The notes under the pieces were generated by a model, which was not told where the DNA came from, ran no database searches, and worked only from the letters and a program-made list of their open reading frames with translations. Of a stretch of DNA of 60,399 nucleotides, positions 38,956-49,200 are shown one piece after another. Source of the DNA: JANWXD01 sp037446115 (GTDB taxonomy: Bacteria > Acidobacteriota > Terriglobia > Bryobacterales > Bryobacteraceae); assembly GCA_037446115.1 (NCBI GenBank), contig JBBIJF010000027.1, positions 1 through 60,399 on the forward strand. The letters run 5' to 3'. The position numbers and the translations under genes were made by a program. Each line of letters opens with the position of its first letter. Position 1 is the first letter of the stretch.

Positions 38956-41900
38956 ATGGTTGGTGGATCGCTCGCGAATCCCTATGCCGTGGTTGTGGGC
39001 GCGCTGACCGTGTCCGTCCTGGGCTACGTGGCCGTCGGCCGCATCCCGACCGACATCCTCCCGGCCTTCAAGACCCCGGCGGTGCAGATCCTGACGCTCT
39101 ATCCGGGCATGCCGGCCGAGGTCATGGAGCGGGACATCACCAGCCGCCTTGAGCGCTGGACGGGCCAGGCCAATGGTGTCGCCTTGCAAGAGTCGCGGTC
39201 GATGATCGGGGTGAGCATCGTACGTGATTACTTCCGGCCGGACATCGATCCCAACACGGCCATGTCCCAGGTTTCCTCGCTCGCCATCTCGGACCTTTAC
39301 TACCTGCCGCCCGGCACCATTCCGCCGATGGTCATGCCGTTCGATCCGACGGCGAGCGTGCCGCTGGTTCTGCTCAGCGTCAGCAGCCCGGCCTTCGATG
39401 AGACCAGGCTTTACGACGTCGCGTATTTCGACCTGCGGAACAGGCTCCAAGGCATTACCGGGGTCATCGCCCCCGCAGTCTACGGCGGGCGCATCCGGCG
39501 GGTACTCGCCTACGTGGACCGCGACCGGCTGGAAAGCCGGGGCCTGTCTCCGATGGATGTGGTCCAGTCTCTGCGGACCTTCAACACCCTGATCCCTACC
39601 GGAAACGCCAAGATCGGCGAATTCGACTACCAGATCAACGCCAACGGCATGGTGCCGCGCGTTGAACAGATGAACCAGTTCCCGATCAAATTCGAGGAGC
39701 GCGGGACGCCGGTTTACATCAGCGACGTCGGCAACGTCGAGGATTCCCACCAGATCCAGACGAATGTGGTCCACGTGGACGGCAAGCGCCAGGTGTACAT
39801 TCCGATCTACCGGCAGCCGGGCGCTAACACCGTGGGCGTCGTCGAGGGAGTCCGGGAGGCGATCGGCGACATCCTGACCCGGCTACCCAAGGGGATCAAC
39901 CTCGATCTCGTCTTTGATCAATCCGTCTATGTCCGCAAAGCGATCCGCGACCTGCAACTGGAAGGGTTGCTTGGCACGGTCCTGGCCGGACTGATGATCC
40001 TCGTCTTCATTGGAAGTTTTCGCTCCACCGCTCTGGTCCTTCTCTCGATTCCGCTCTCTGTGATGGCGGCGATCCTCGGCCTCTACTTCACGGGCAACAG
40101 CCTGAACGTGATGACGGTGGGCGGCCTGGCGCTGGCGGTCGGCCGCCTGGTGGACGATTCCATCGTGGTGCTTGAGAATACGCATCGTCACCTCGCCATG
40201 GGCAAGCTGTCCGAAGTCGCCGCGCTGGAGGCGGCCGAAGAAGTCCGTATGCCGATCCTGATGGCGACAGTCGTGACAGTGGTGGTGTTCGCCCCGGTTG
40301 TATTCCTGACGGGCATCGGGAAGTTTCTGTTTACACCGCTGGCCCTCAGTGTAACGTTTGCCATGCTCGCCTCCTATGTCGTCGCAATGACCGTGGTGCC
40401 GGTCTACTGCGCCCGATTCCTGCGCCCTGCCGGCGAGGCAACTGCCGGATGGTTCGCCGGCTTCGAGCGCACGTTCGAACAGGTCAAGAGCGCCTACGCC
40501 GGTGCCCTGCGGTGGGCCTTAGACCAGAAGGCGTTGACCCTCGGCGCAGTTGTGATGGTGTTGCTCGTCTCGGTCCTCCTTTACCCCCGGATCGGAACGG
40601 AGTTGTTCCCGCAAGTGGACACCGGCCAGTTCAACCTCCAGATGCGGGCGGCTTCCGGGACGCGGCTCGAGAAGACGGAGCAGTACGTCTTCGAGGTCGA
40701 GCGGGCGATTCGTGAAGTGATCCCACCCTCGGACCTCCAGATGCTCATTTCCAACACCGGCGTCCTGTACGATTGGCCCGCGGCCTACACCCCGAACGCA
40801 GGTCCCATGGACTCCTACCTCATGGTGCAGCTCCGCGAGAACCATGCTGTGCCGTCTTTCGAGTACGTCCGCCGACTGCGCAGAATTCTCCGAGAGAAGT
40901 TCCCGTTTCTGGAGTTCTCGTTTGAGACCGGCGGGCTGGTCCGTTCCGCGCTAAACTTCGGCCTTCCCGCTCCGATCAACATTCAGGTGGAGGGCAACCG
41001 GCTTGACGTGGCGCACGCCATCGCTCGCGAGATCCGGGACATCGTTAAAGCGGTTTCCGGCACGGCGGACGTCCGCATCAAACAGAAGCTCGATTATCCG
41101 CAACTGAACCTGACCATCGACCGCACCAAGGCAGCCATGCTCGGGGTGAACGCCGAGGAAGCGGTGAAGAACATCGTGACCGCCCTGAACTCCAGCGTAA
41201 ACTTCCTCCCGGCGTTCTGGATCGATGAAGGCAATGGGAATCACTACTTCGTCGGCGCGCAATACCGTGAGGAGGCGATCGACTCGATCGATACGATTCT
41301 TGACATTCCGGTCACGGGAGCCTGGCAGAAGCTCACCGGCGCGGCGATGGAGAGGATCTTCCGTCCGGCTTCGCTTGCGAGCAACGGCGATGGGAACCCG
41401 AGTCCGGTTCTCATAAGAAACATCGCCACTATCGAACGGGGCTTTGCGCCGACGGAGATCAACCATCGGAACATCACCCGTGTGATCGATGTTTACGCCA
41501 ACGTCGAGGGGCGCGACATCGGATCGGTTGCCAAGGAAATCGCAAACAAGCTGGCCGGCAAGAAGTGGCCCGAAGGGTACTTTGTGCGGATGCGGGGAGA
41601 GGCCGCCTCGATGCGTGAGTCCTTCGGCGGCCTGACGTTCGGTTTTGCGCTGGCAGTCCTGCTGATCTACTTCGTCATGGTCGTGCTGTTCCGCAGTTTT
41701 CTCGACCCGCTGATTGTGATGCTCGCGGTTCCGCTCGGAATCATCGGGGTGTTGTGCATGCTCTTCGCCACGGGGACCACCCTCAACATTCAGTCGTTCA
41801 TGGGAACGATCTTCATGATCGGCATCGCGCAGTCCAACAGCACGTTGCTGGTCGAGTTCGCCAACCGCCTCCAGCGCCAGGGTCTCGCGGCGCGTGAGGC

Positions 41901-42099
41901 GGTGATCGAGGCAGCGCGAATCCGCCTGCGGCCGATTCTGATGACCGCAGGTGCGGCGCTCATGGCGCTCGCCCCGCTGGCCTGGAACCCGGGCGAGCCG
42001 AGCATGCCGCTCGCGCGCGCCGTGATCGGCGGCCTGGCTTCTTCCACCCTGCTGACGCTGTTTGTCGTGCCGCTGCTCTACGTGGAGTTTAAAAAGTGA
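38956..42099 (+). CDS. RND efflux permease, HAE1/AcrB-like
   Basis: About 1047 residues with the twelve-helix, two-porter-domain RND layout. Family landmarks are NPYAVVVGALTVSVLG at helix 1, GRIPTDILPAFKTPAVQILTLYPGMPAEVMERDITSRLE, GGLALAVGRLVDDSIVVLEN in the helix-4 region (the D-D pair used for proton transfer), GIGKFLFTPLALSVTFAMLASYVVAMTVVPV, and near the end RPILMTAGAALMALAPLA. ATG 38956 or TTG 38950 can start it; TTG overlaps the anti-sigma stop. It pumps small molecules out using the proton gradient; substrates cannot be inferred. Confidence 0.93.
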   Translation: MVGGSLANPYAVVVGALTVSVLGYVAVGRIPTDILPAFKTPAVQILTLYPGMPAEVMERDITSRLERWTGQANGVALQESRSMIGVSIVRDYFRPDIDPNTAMSQVSSLAISDLYYLPPGTIPPMVMPFDPTASVPLVLLSVSSPAFDETRLYDVAYFDLRNRLQGITGVIAPAVYGGRIRRVLAYVDRDRLESRGLSPMDVVQSLRTFNTLIPTGNAKIGEFDYQINANGMVPRVEQMNQFPIKFEERGTPVYISDVGNVEDSHQIQTNVVHVDGKRQVYIPIYRQPGANTVGVVEGVREAIGDILTRLPKGINLDLVFDQSVYVRKAIRDLQLEGLLGTVLAGLMILVFIGSFRSTALVLLSIPLSVMAAILGLYFTGNSLNVMTVGGLALAVGRLVDDSIVVLENTHRHLAMGKLSEVAALEAAEEVRMPILMATVVTVVVFAPVVFLTGIGKFLFTPLALSVTFAMLASYVVAMTVVPVYCARFLRPAGEATAGWFAGFERTFEQVKSAYAGALRWALDQKALTLGAVVMVLLVSVLLYPRIGTELFPQVDTGQFNLQMRAASGTRLEKTEQYVFEVERAIREVIPPSDLQMLISNTGVLYDWPAAYTPNAGPMDSYLMVQLRENHAVPSFEYVRRLRRILREKFPFLEFSFETGGLVRSALNFGLPAPINIQVEGNRLDVAHAIAREIRDIVKAVSGTADVRIKQKLDYPQLNLTIDRTKAAMLGVNAEEAVKNIVTALNSSVNFLPAFWIDEGNGNHYFVGAQYREEAIDSIDTILDIPVTGAWQKLTGAAMERIFRPASLASNGDGNPSPVLIRNIATIERGFAPTEINHRNITRVIDVYANVEGRDIGSVAKEIANKLAGKKWPEGYFVRMRGEAASMRESFGGLTFGFALAVLLIYFVMVVLFRSFLDPLIVMLAVPLGIIGVLCMLFATGTTLNIQSFMGTIFMIGIAQSNSTLLVEFANRLQRQGLAAREAVIEAARIRLRPILMTAGAALMALAPLAWNPGEPSMPLARAVIGGLASSTLLTLFVVPLLYVEFKK

Positions 42100-43286
42100 A
42101 GACGATCCTGCTGGGTGCGGCCGCCGCTTGCTGGCTCGGCAGCGTTGCCTGCTCCACCAGTACCAGCCGGCCTTCCAACGCGAACACGACGCAGGAACGG
42201 ATCACCGTTTCCGTGGCGAAGCCGCAGCGCCGCACCGTTACGGACCGGCTGGAACTTGTCGGCTCGATTACTCCCTATGAACAAGTGACGGTCTACGCAA
42301 AGGCCTCCGGATTTTTGAAATGCATCAAGGTGGATATCGGGGACTGGGTCCGAAAGGGGGACATGCTCGCGGAGCTCGATATCCCTGAAATGGCCACCGC
42401 GCGCGACGAAAAGCGGGCAGCGGTTCAGAAGGCCGAAGCCGCCCTCGAGCAGGCCCAAGCCGCTGCCGAACAGAGTCGTGCCGACGTTGAGTTCCAAGAG
42501 GTCAATTACCGCCGGCTGAAATCTATCCGCGACAAAGATCCGGATGTCTTGCCCGAGCAGGAGGTGGACCAAGCCCGGAGCAGCTTCCGAGTGGCACAAG
42601 CCAGGCTGAAAGCCGCTGAGGCGCAGATCAAGGTGGCTGAGGGGGCTGTTGCGACGGCCAAGGCCGAACTGGCCACGTGGAACGCCTTGATGGAATACGC
42701 GCGCATCGTAGCTCCCATTTCCGGGGTGATCACGGAGCGCTTTGTGGATCCCGGCGCCCTAATCCAGGCGGCCTCTGCTTCTCGGACTCAGGCCGCGCCC
42801 GTGGTATCGATCGCACGTCTCGACCAGGTTCGGGTGCTTGTGGACGTGCCCGAAACCAAGGCTTCCCTCGTGCGTGCCGGCGCGAGTGCCCGGGTCCGCA
42901 TCCCGGCTGGACCCGGCGAGCCGCTCCCGGCCCGGGTCGCGCGCACGAGCGGCGTGCTCGACCCCGGCAGCCGGACTCTGCGGGTCGAAGTCCATATCCC
43001 CAACCCAGATCACCGCCTGCGGCCGGGCATGATGGCAAAAGTCGAGCTTGAACTTCAGCGGACAGATGGCGCCCTGACCGTACCGGCATCGGCCGTCCGC
43101 GTCCAAGGTCCCAATCGCGCCGTTTTCCTGGTCGAAGGGAGCAAAGCGAAACGGCGTGTGATAAAGACCGGGCTGGAATCTCCGGAGTGGATTCAAATCC
43201 TCGACGGATTACGCGGCGACGAGGAGGTTGTCATTGCCTCGTCGGCGCCTCTGACCGATGGCGCCGAAGTGAGGGTCAACCGATGA
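42096..43286 (+). CDS. RND efflux periplasmic adaptor lipoprotein (MFP family)
   Basis: A 396-residue adaptor. The N-terminus (WLGSVACSTST) fits a lipobox with Cys 19. The barrel-sandwich/biotinyl-like domain halves are visible: VTVYAKASGFLKCIKVDIGDWVRKGDMLAELD and ARIVAPISGVITERFVDPGALIQ. Between them is a long helical hairpin (RDEKRAAVQKAEAALEQAQAA onward). The beta-barrel domain contains VRVLVDVPETKASLVRAG and the end has VRVQGPNRAVFLVEG. GTG 42096 overlaps the permease stop. It bridges permease and outer-membrane channel. Confidence 0.93.
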   Translation: MKTILLGAAAACWLGSVACSTSTSRPSNANTTQERITVSVAKPQRRTVTDRLELVGSITPYEQVTVYAKASGFLKCIKVDIGDWVRKGDMLAELDIPEMATARDEKRAAVQKAEAALEQAQAAAEQSRADVEFQEVNYRRLKSIRDKDPDVLPEQEVDQARSSFRVAQARLKAAEAQIKVAEGAVATAKAELATWNALMEYARIVAPISGVITERFVDPGALIQAASASRTQAAPVVSIARLDQVRVLVDVPETKASLVRAGASARVRIPAGPGEPLPARVARTSGVLDPGSRTLRVEVHIPNPDHRLRPGMMAKVELELQRTDGALTVPASAVRVQGPNRAVFLVEGSKAKRRVIKTGLESPEWIQILDGLRGDEEVVIASSAPLTDGAEVRVNR

Positions 43287-44560
43287 AGCGCTGCATCGCA
43301 CTGGTGCTCGCTGGGCCGTTGTGGGCGCAGGACACCATCAGGCTTACGCTCGAAGAGGCAGTTTCTCTGGCGCTCCGCCAGAACCCCTCCGTGGCCGCGG
43401 CCCGCCAGGCGGTCGAGGAGGCGGACGCGAGAATCAAGCGGGCCCGCAGCGACTACCTTCCCCAGGTTGGCGCGAACGGCATAGCCAAAGCAGGACTGTC
43501 CGGCGCAACCAACGCTCTGGGGTTGGTGGGCCTTCCGAATTCGCCCTTCTACCGGAACTTCGCCGTTTCCCTCAATGCGTCCTATCGCGCTTACGATTTC
43601 GGCCGCACCAGCCATTCAGTGCGGCTGGAACGGCGGCGGAGAGAAGTCGCCGAGGCTGATCTGAAAGCGACCGAAGCGCTGGTGCGCCTAAGCGTCGAGC
43701 GAGCCTTCTTTGGCCTGCTGCGAGCCCGCCGGCTGCGCGATGTGGCGGCTGAGATCGTCCGCAGCCGCGAGCAAACCGTGCGTCAGGCCCAGGCCTTTTA
43801 CGAGGGGCAGATCCGATCCCGGGTGGATCTAGATCTGGCACGTGCCAGTCTCGCCCGGGCGCAACTAGAGGCGCTGGAGGCGGAGAATGCCGTTCGACTG
43901 GCCATCGCCGCATTGGGGCGGGCACTAGGCGGCTCCCAAGAAGCAAACTATGAGCCCCAACCTGCCGACCTCTCAGTAAAGCCGCCTGACGTGCTTCCGA
44001 AACTGCTGGAGGATGCCCAGAAGCTTCGTCCTGAGCTTCAGTCTCCGCGCGCCAAACGTGAGGCCGCCCTCGAGGCCGTCGCCCTGGCACGGAGCCAGCG
44101 CAAGCCGTTCTTATCTTTCGGCTTCAGCGGCGGATACGCCCGCTTTACGGAAGTGTTAGCGCGGCAACTGCTGGCGGGCGGCGTCGGGCTCGCCCTGCCG
44201 CTCTTCACGTGGGGGAACCTCGGGGGCCGAATCGAAGAGGCCGAGGCTCGACTGCGCGGGCTGGAGAGCCGCCTGGAGGAGCTGCAGCAACAGGTGGCGC
44301 TGGAAGTTCGTACGGCGTACCTGCGGCTGCAGAACGTCCAGCAGTCGATCCCCACTCTCGAGCAACAGGTCCGATATGCGCGCAACGCGGCTCGTCTGGC
44401 GCGCGCCCGGTACCGGGAAGGACTAGGAAGCATCGTCGAGCTGAGTCAAGCGGAGGCCGCCCAGGCGGAGGCCGAAGCGGGTCTGGCGGCAGCCGTGATT
44501 CAAGCGAGGATGGAGGAGGCCGAGCTACACTTCGCAGTCGGCTCCCAACAGTACCCTTGA
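43283..44560 (+). CDS. TolC-like outer-membrane efflux channel
   Basis: A 425-residue outer-membrane factor. A short signal peptide (MKRCIALVLAGPLWAQ) precedes IRLTLEEAVSLALRQNPSVAAARQAVEEADARIKRARSDYLPQV, the standard OMF start. Two long helical repeats follow, with Ala-rich coiled-coil segments (QTVRQAQAFYEGQIRSRVDLDLARASLARAQ and ARYREGLGSIVELSQAEAAQAEAE). ATG 43283 overlaps the adaptor stop (ATGA), completing the sigma/anti-sigma/permease/adaptor/channel operon. Confidence 0.9.
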   Translation: MKRCIALVLAGPLWAQDTIRLTLEEAVSLALRQNPSVAAARQAVEEADARIKRARSDYLPQVGANGIAKAGLSGATNALGLVGLPNSPFYRNFAVSLNASYRAYDFGRTSHSVRLERRRREVAEADLKATEALVRLSVERAFFGLLRARRLRDVAAEIVRSREQTVRQAQAFYEGQIRSRVDLDLARASLARAQLEALEAENAVRLAIAALGRALGGSQEANYEPQPADLSVKPPDVLPKLLEDAQKLRPELQSPRAKREAALEAVALARSQRKPFLSFGFSGGYARFTEVLARQLLAGGVGLALPLFTWGNLGGRIEEAEARLRGLESRLEELQQQVALEVRTAYLRLQNVQQSIPTLEQQVRYARNAARLARARYREGLGSIVELSQAEAAQAEAEAGLAAAVIQARMEEAELHFAVGSQQYP

Positions 44561-44682
44561 CGGAGATTGTTCGGATACGGTCTGCGCTAGCACTGGATTT
44601 TGCGGGCACCGCCGGATGAGCCGAAACTTTTAGGCCTGGCTGTACGAACATAAAAAACACGCCGACCAGAGCGAGAGTCACG

Positions 44683-45792
44683 ATGCACGTTCTGACCCGC
44701 CGCATTCTTGTCGCCTTCGCCACGGTGGCGACGGGCACTCCTATTGTCGCCGCCCAGCAGCAAAAGCGCTTGCGCCCGCTGCCGGAGCTCGACCAGAACG
44801 TTAAGACGGGACCCGCCGTGGGATCGCAGGTCCCTCCGTTTGAGGCGGTCGATCAATACGGCCGGCTCCAAACGTTTGAAACGCTGCGCGGGCCGAAGGG
44901 ACTGATTCTGCTGTTCTTCCGCTCTGCTGACTGGTGACCCTTCTGCAAGAGCCAGCTCGTCGAGCTGGAACAGAACCGCCGGGAGTTCGAGGCGCAGGGC
45001 TTGGCTGTGGCGGCGCTGAGCTACGATAGCGTCGCCTTATTGCGTCATTTTGCGGAGTCGACGGGAATCAGCTACCCGTTGCTGTCCGATCCGGACTCGA
45101 AGGTGATTCGCGCCTTCGATATCCTGAACCACAACTTCTCTCCGTCCCACCCTTGGTATGGCGTTCCGTTTCCGGGTACGTACGTCTTGGACGAGAACGG
45201 GGTTGTACGGGCTAAGTATTTTGAAGAAGATCATCGTGAGCGATTTACCGCGTCCTACATTCTGACCGAGGTCGTAAACCGAGGGGGACATGTACAGCAT
45301 CAAGTGGAAACAAAGCATCTAAAGCTGCTCGCTTTTTCCAGCGACTCCCTCGTACGTCCCGGGAACCGCGTCCGCCTGGTTCTGGATGTAGAGCTGCGGC
45401 CGCGCGTGCATGTGTACGCGCCCGGCGTCCAGGGCGGCTACATTCCGATCGATTGGCAGATGCCCGACTCCAAGGGATGGCTGGCGCATCCGACTTCCTA
45501 TCCGCCGCCGGATCGCCTGCACCTACGGGTAATTCGGGAAACAGTTCCTGTCTATCAAGGCCGTTTTCGTCTGACACGAGATCTGACCGTTGGGCAGAGC
45601 GCTGAAGTTCGTCCGTTGCTGACCTCGGGCGGGGCGCTGCTCGTGGAAGGGGTGCTGCAATACCAGGCCTGCGATGACAAGGCCTGTTACCCGCCTCAGA
45701 CGGTTCCATTGAAATGGACGTTCCGGGTGGAGACTCACGACGGACGCCGCGCGCCTGTGGAGTTGCAGAGGAAGAGCTCGCCCCGGCGTTAG
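44683..45792 (+). CDS. Probable selenoprotein: peroxiredoxin-like UxxC domain fused to a DsbD-N-like domain
   Basis: One frame of 369 codons interrupted only by TGA at 44935-44937. Around it the protein reads FRSADW-U-PFCKSQL, so the TGA falls exactly on the first redox residue of a CxxC-type motif (U85, C88), where Cys homologues read SADWCPYCK. Reading through restores a complete AhpC/TSA-type fold: KTGPAVGSQVPPFEAVDQYG before it, and YDSVALLRHFAESTGISYPLLSD and FPGTYVLDENGVVRAKYFEE after it. Residues ~205-365 resemble the DsbD N-terminal domain, ending in YQACDDKACYPPQTVPLKW. A signal peptide (RRILVAFATVATGTPIVAA) predicts export. A 7-bp hairpin begins 14 nt after the TGA. Selenocysteine insertion is inferred; a nonsense mutation is the alternative. 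Confidence 0.75.
44952..44968 (+). promoter_or_regulatory. Candidate bacterial SECIS hairpin
   Basis: CCAGCTC (44952-44958), loop GTC, GAGCTGG (44962-44968): a perfect 7-bp stem beginning 14 nt after the in-frame TGA. The apical loop has a G followed by T, at 22-23 nt from the TGA, as expected of bacterial SECIS loops. There is no bulged U in the stem. The bases also encode QLVEL, so chance palindromy is possible. Confidence 0.55.
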
Positions 45793-46219
45793 CCTTGGTT
45801 GATGAATCAAGCTGGCCAGCAACCGGGTTATGCTGCTGGCGGCGTGGCGTCCGGCTTCGAGCTCTGCCGCTGCCTCCTCCGAAGCGCTTGCATCCAGGGT
45901 TCCCTCGCGCGTGCCGAGCCTGTTGGGAGTGTTTCGCCTGGCGGGCGGCAAATCGCTCGAAACTTTCCGGAACCCTGATCTGTTCGAAAAGCGCGTGCCG
46001 ATCACTGATGTGCTCCCGGAATCGGACAACGCGACCATCGCCCTGAGCATGCAGGACTTCCTCATCGCCTGAAGTCGGTGGTACGGGTCCGACCGTTGTC
46101 TTTGATGTATGTAAGCAATGTCCTTGGTCGATAACCGGGAAGCATCGCACTACGAATCAGTGGGTGTGAGGGCGGATTTCAGAAAAGCTAGAGCTTGTTA
46201 CTGAAGGGGTGTTGAAACC
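45793..46219. other. 427-bp gap with a doubtful 80-codon frame
   Basis: Between the selenoprotein gene and the TonB receptor. A frame at 45830-46072 (+) starts with an Ala/Ser-rich stretch and continues VFRLAGGKSLETFRNPDLFEKRVPITDVLPESDNATIALSM. I recognise no family, and it has no clear ribosome site. It may be a decayed gene end. Nothing else is supported before the receptor start. Confidence 0.3.
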
Positions 46220-49200
46220 ATGCGGACTATCGCCAGTGTTACTATTGTTGCGATCTTCGCCGCGTCCACTGTGAGCGCTCAGCTAACCCGGGGCTCGATT
46301 TCCGGAATATTGCGCGACCCCACCGGCGCCGTTGTGACCGGCGCTACCGTTAAAGCCACGAACCAAGACACGAACATCGAGCAGACCACAGCGACGAACC
46401 AGACGGGCTTCTATCGCTTCGCCGGCTTGGAACCTGGCGTTTATTCGATCGAGTTCACAGCCAGCGGGTTCGAGATCCGGCGGGTCCAAGGCATTCAGGT
46501 CTCCGCGGCCCAGGACGTCACTCTCGATCAGACCTTAGCCGTCGCCGGGACGCAAACCGTGGTTGAAGTAGTGGACTCGCCCGCCGGAGTCGAGCTCGCC
46601 AAGACCACGGCGACCATCGAGCGGACGTTGAATGCGAAGTTCGTAGAGAACGTTCCGCTTACCGCAGGTACGCGCGACCTCACAACGCTCGCGTTGCTCG
46701 CTCCGAATGTGAACCGGGCCCCCGGCTCGACGGGCTTTTCGGCCAGTGGCCAGCGCGCCCGCAACAACAATTTTCTTCTTGACGGAACGGATAACAACGA
46801 TGCAAGCGTGACCATCGCGGGCACGCGAATCATACCAGAGGCCGTTTCCGAAGTACAGGTGCAAACCACGGCTTACTCGGCCGAGTTTGGCCGCAACTCG
46901 GGCGCCCAGTTTTCGGCCATCACCCGCTCGGGCACCAACCGATTTCATGGGGATGCCTGGGATTATTACAGCGGCAACTCGCTGGAGCCGCTCAATCTGT
47001 TGAACAAGCGTGCCGGCCTCACCGATACGCCGCGTTTCGTCCAGAATCAGGCCGGAGGCGCCATCGGCGGGCCCATCGTGAAGAACAAGACCTTCTTCTT
47101 CGGTCTGGTGGAAACCAACCGCCGCCGCGAGACACGGGACGCCCGCAACGCGACGCCGATTACAATTCCCACGCCGACTGGCTTCCAAGCATTGCGCAGC
47201 GTTCCTTTGGGACCGAACCAGACTACGGAGAGCCGCCAGGCAGTCCTCAACGCTATTGGGTTCTTTCCGGAGATCCACGCACAGATTCCGCGCTTCGATA
47301 GCGTCCGCAACATAAATGTCAACGGCGTCCCCATCGAGGTAGGCACAGCCCGTATCCCTTTGGCTAATCCTCACAACTTCTGGCAGGTAGTCGGCCGTGT
47401 AGACCATCAGCTCACATCCGGGAACCGCCTCAACTACCGTTTCTTGATTGACGACCGCGACCAGCCCAACGTCGTCAGCAACCTGGGCTTTGGTGAGCGC
47501 TTCGCCGGCAGCCAGGACATTCTCGGCCAAAACCACGCCTGGGGATGGACCTCGACGCCAAAGCCAAACTTCATCAACGAGTTCCGCTTTGCTTATTCAC
47601 GCCGTAATCTGGACTTCCCAGAGAACGATCCCAACTCGCCCGCCACCAACGTGGCGGGCTTCTTCACGCTCGGCGGCCTAGCCAATTTCCCGCAAGGCCG
47701 GCTTCAGCAAACCTTTCAGTTTCAGAATGTGAGCACGTGGGTGCTGGGCCGCCATTCGCTCCGGTTTGGCGCTGACATCCGCCGCCTGAAGCTGTTCAAC
47801 CGCGCGGACTTCGACTCGAAGGGAACGTTTACTTTTCCCACGTTCGCCGACTTTATCAACAATAACCCGTTGACCATCACCCAGGCGCTGAACACGGCGA
47901 CCTTCGACGCGCGCCAATGGCAGACCTACTTCTTCGTCCAGGACGACCTCAAACTCACGCGTGACCTCACTGTAAACATCGGCTTCCGTTACGAATACAA
48001 CGACATCCCCTTCGGATTCTTCGGCGCCACGGATCCGGCAGTTCGCGCTGTTGGAGTGCCCGGCCCGGTTCGCACGGACCGGAACAACGCCGCTCCTCGA
48101 GGCGGCCTCGCCTGGAGCCCCCGATTCGAGAAAAATACATGGCTGGGGCGAATCTTCGGCGACGGCATGACCGTCTTCCGCGGCGGCTATGGCATCAGTT
48201 ACGACGTGCTCTTCTTCAATATCCTCACGGTCAACGCCAGCAACTTCCCGCGGGTCGTCGTTTCTCAGATCAACCGGCCGGACACTGTGAACGTGTTTCC
48301 GCGAATTGCCACGCGCGTTGTGACGCCGACGCTGGATCCACTGGCCCTGTTTGTTAACTCACCGGAGGATCTCCAGAATCCAACGACACACTTTTACAGC
48401 TTCTCGATTCAACGGCAGTTCTCGAAAAACTACATTGTTGAGATTGGATACAACGGCAGCCGTTCCTATCACCAGATTCGCCAAGGACAAAGAAATCCAG
48501 GCATACTGACTTCCGAACAGGCCGCCCTCGTCCGTGAGACCAAGAATCCGAATGCAATTCCAGGTCTTCAGGCCCGGCGGCTGAATCCGAACATCGGATC
48601 CCGTATCACCATCGAATCGACCGCCCTTGCCGACTACAACGCGTTGTTTGTGAAATTTGACAAGCGTTTCGCCAATAATTTCCTCGTCGGTGCAAACTAT
48701 ACGTGGTCAAAAACGTTGAGCGACAACGATGAGTCGCTTGGCGTGGCCGCCATTACCGGCTCCAGCCCGCAGGTACCGCAGAACTTCTTCGACTTTCGCC
48801 AAGAGCACTCCCTCTCGGTATTTGACCGGCCGCATCGATTCGTTGCCCACTACCAGTGGGACTTGCCGTGGTTTAAGAAATCCTCTTCGGCTGTGCTCCG
48901 GCACATCCTGGGCGACTGGTCGCTGACCGGGTTTACCGAGTTTCAGTCCGGACAGCCTTTTACGATACGCACTGGAGTCGACAGCGGGGGAGTCGGTACG
49001 GCCGCCTCCGCTCGGCCGAACTTTAATCCAGGCGGTATTTTCGAACGCGATCCCGTTTCGAAGAATCTGCGGACATTCCGGATCCCGATTGATGGAAGGG
49101 GTATCGTGACGACACCGCTCGACGCGAACGGCATCCCCTTGCCAAACTCGCAACCCGGCGGCGGCACGCTTGGCCGCAATACCTTTCGCGGGCCCGGTTT

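Noticed and set aside
44938..45792. Treating the sequence after TGA 44935 as a separate gene starting at 45001
   Set aside because: The 21 codons between the TGA and 45001 encode the PFCKSQL part of the redox motif and have no start codon or ribosome site. Read-through is the simpler reading.
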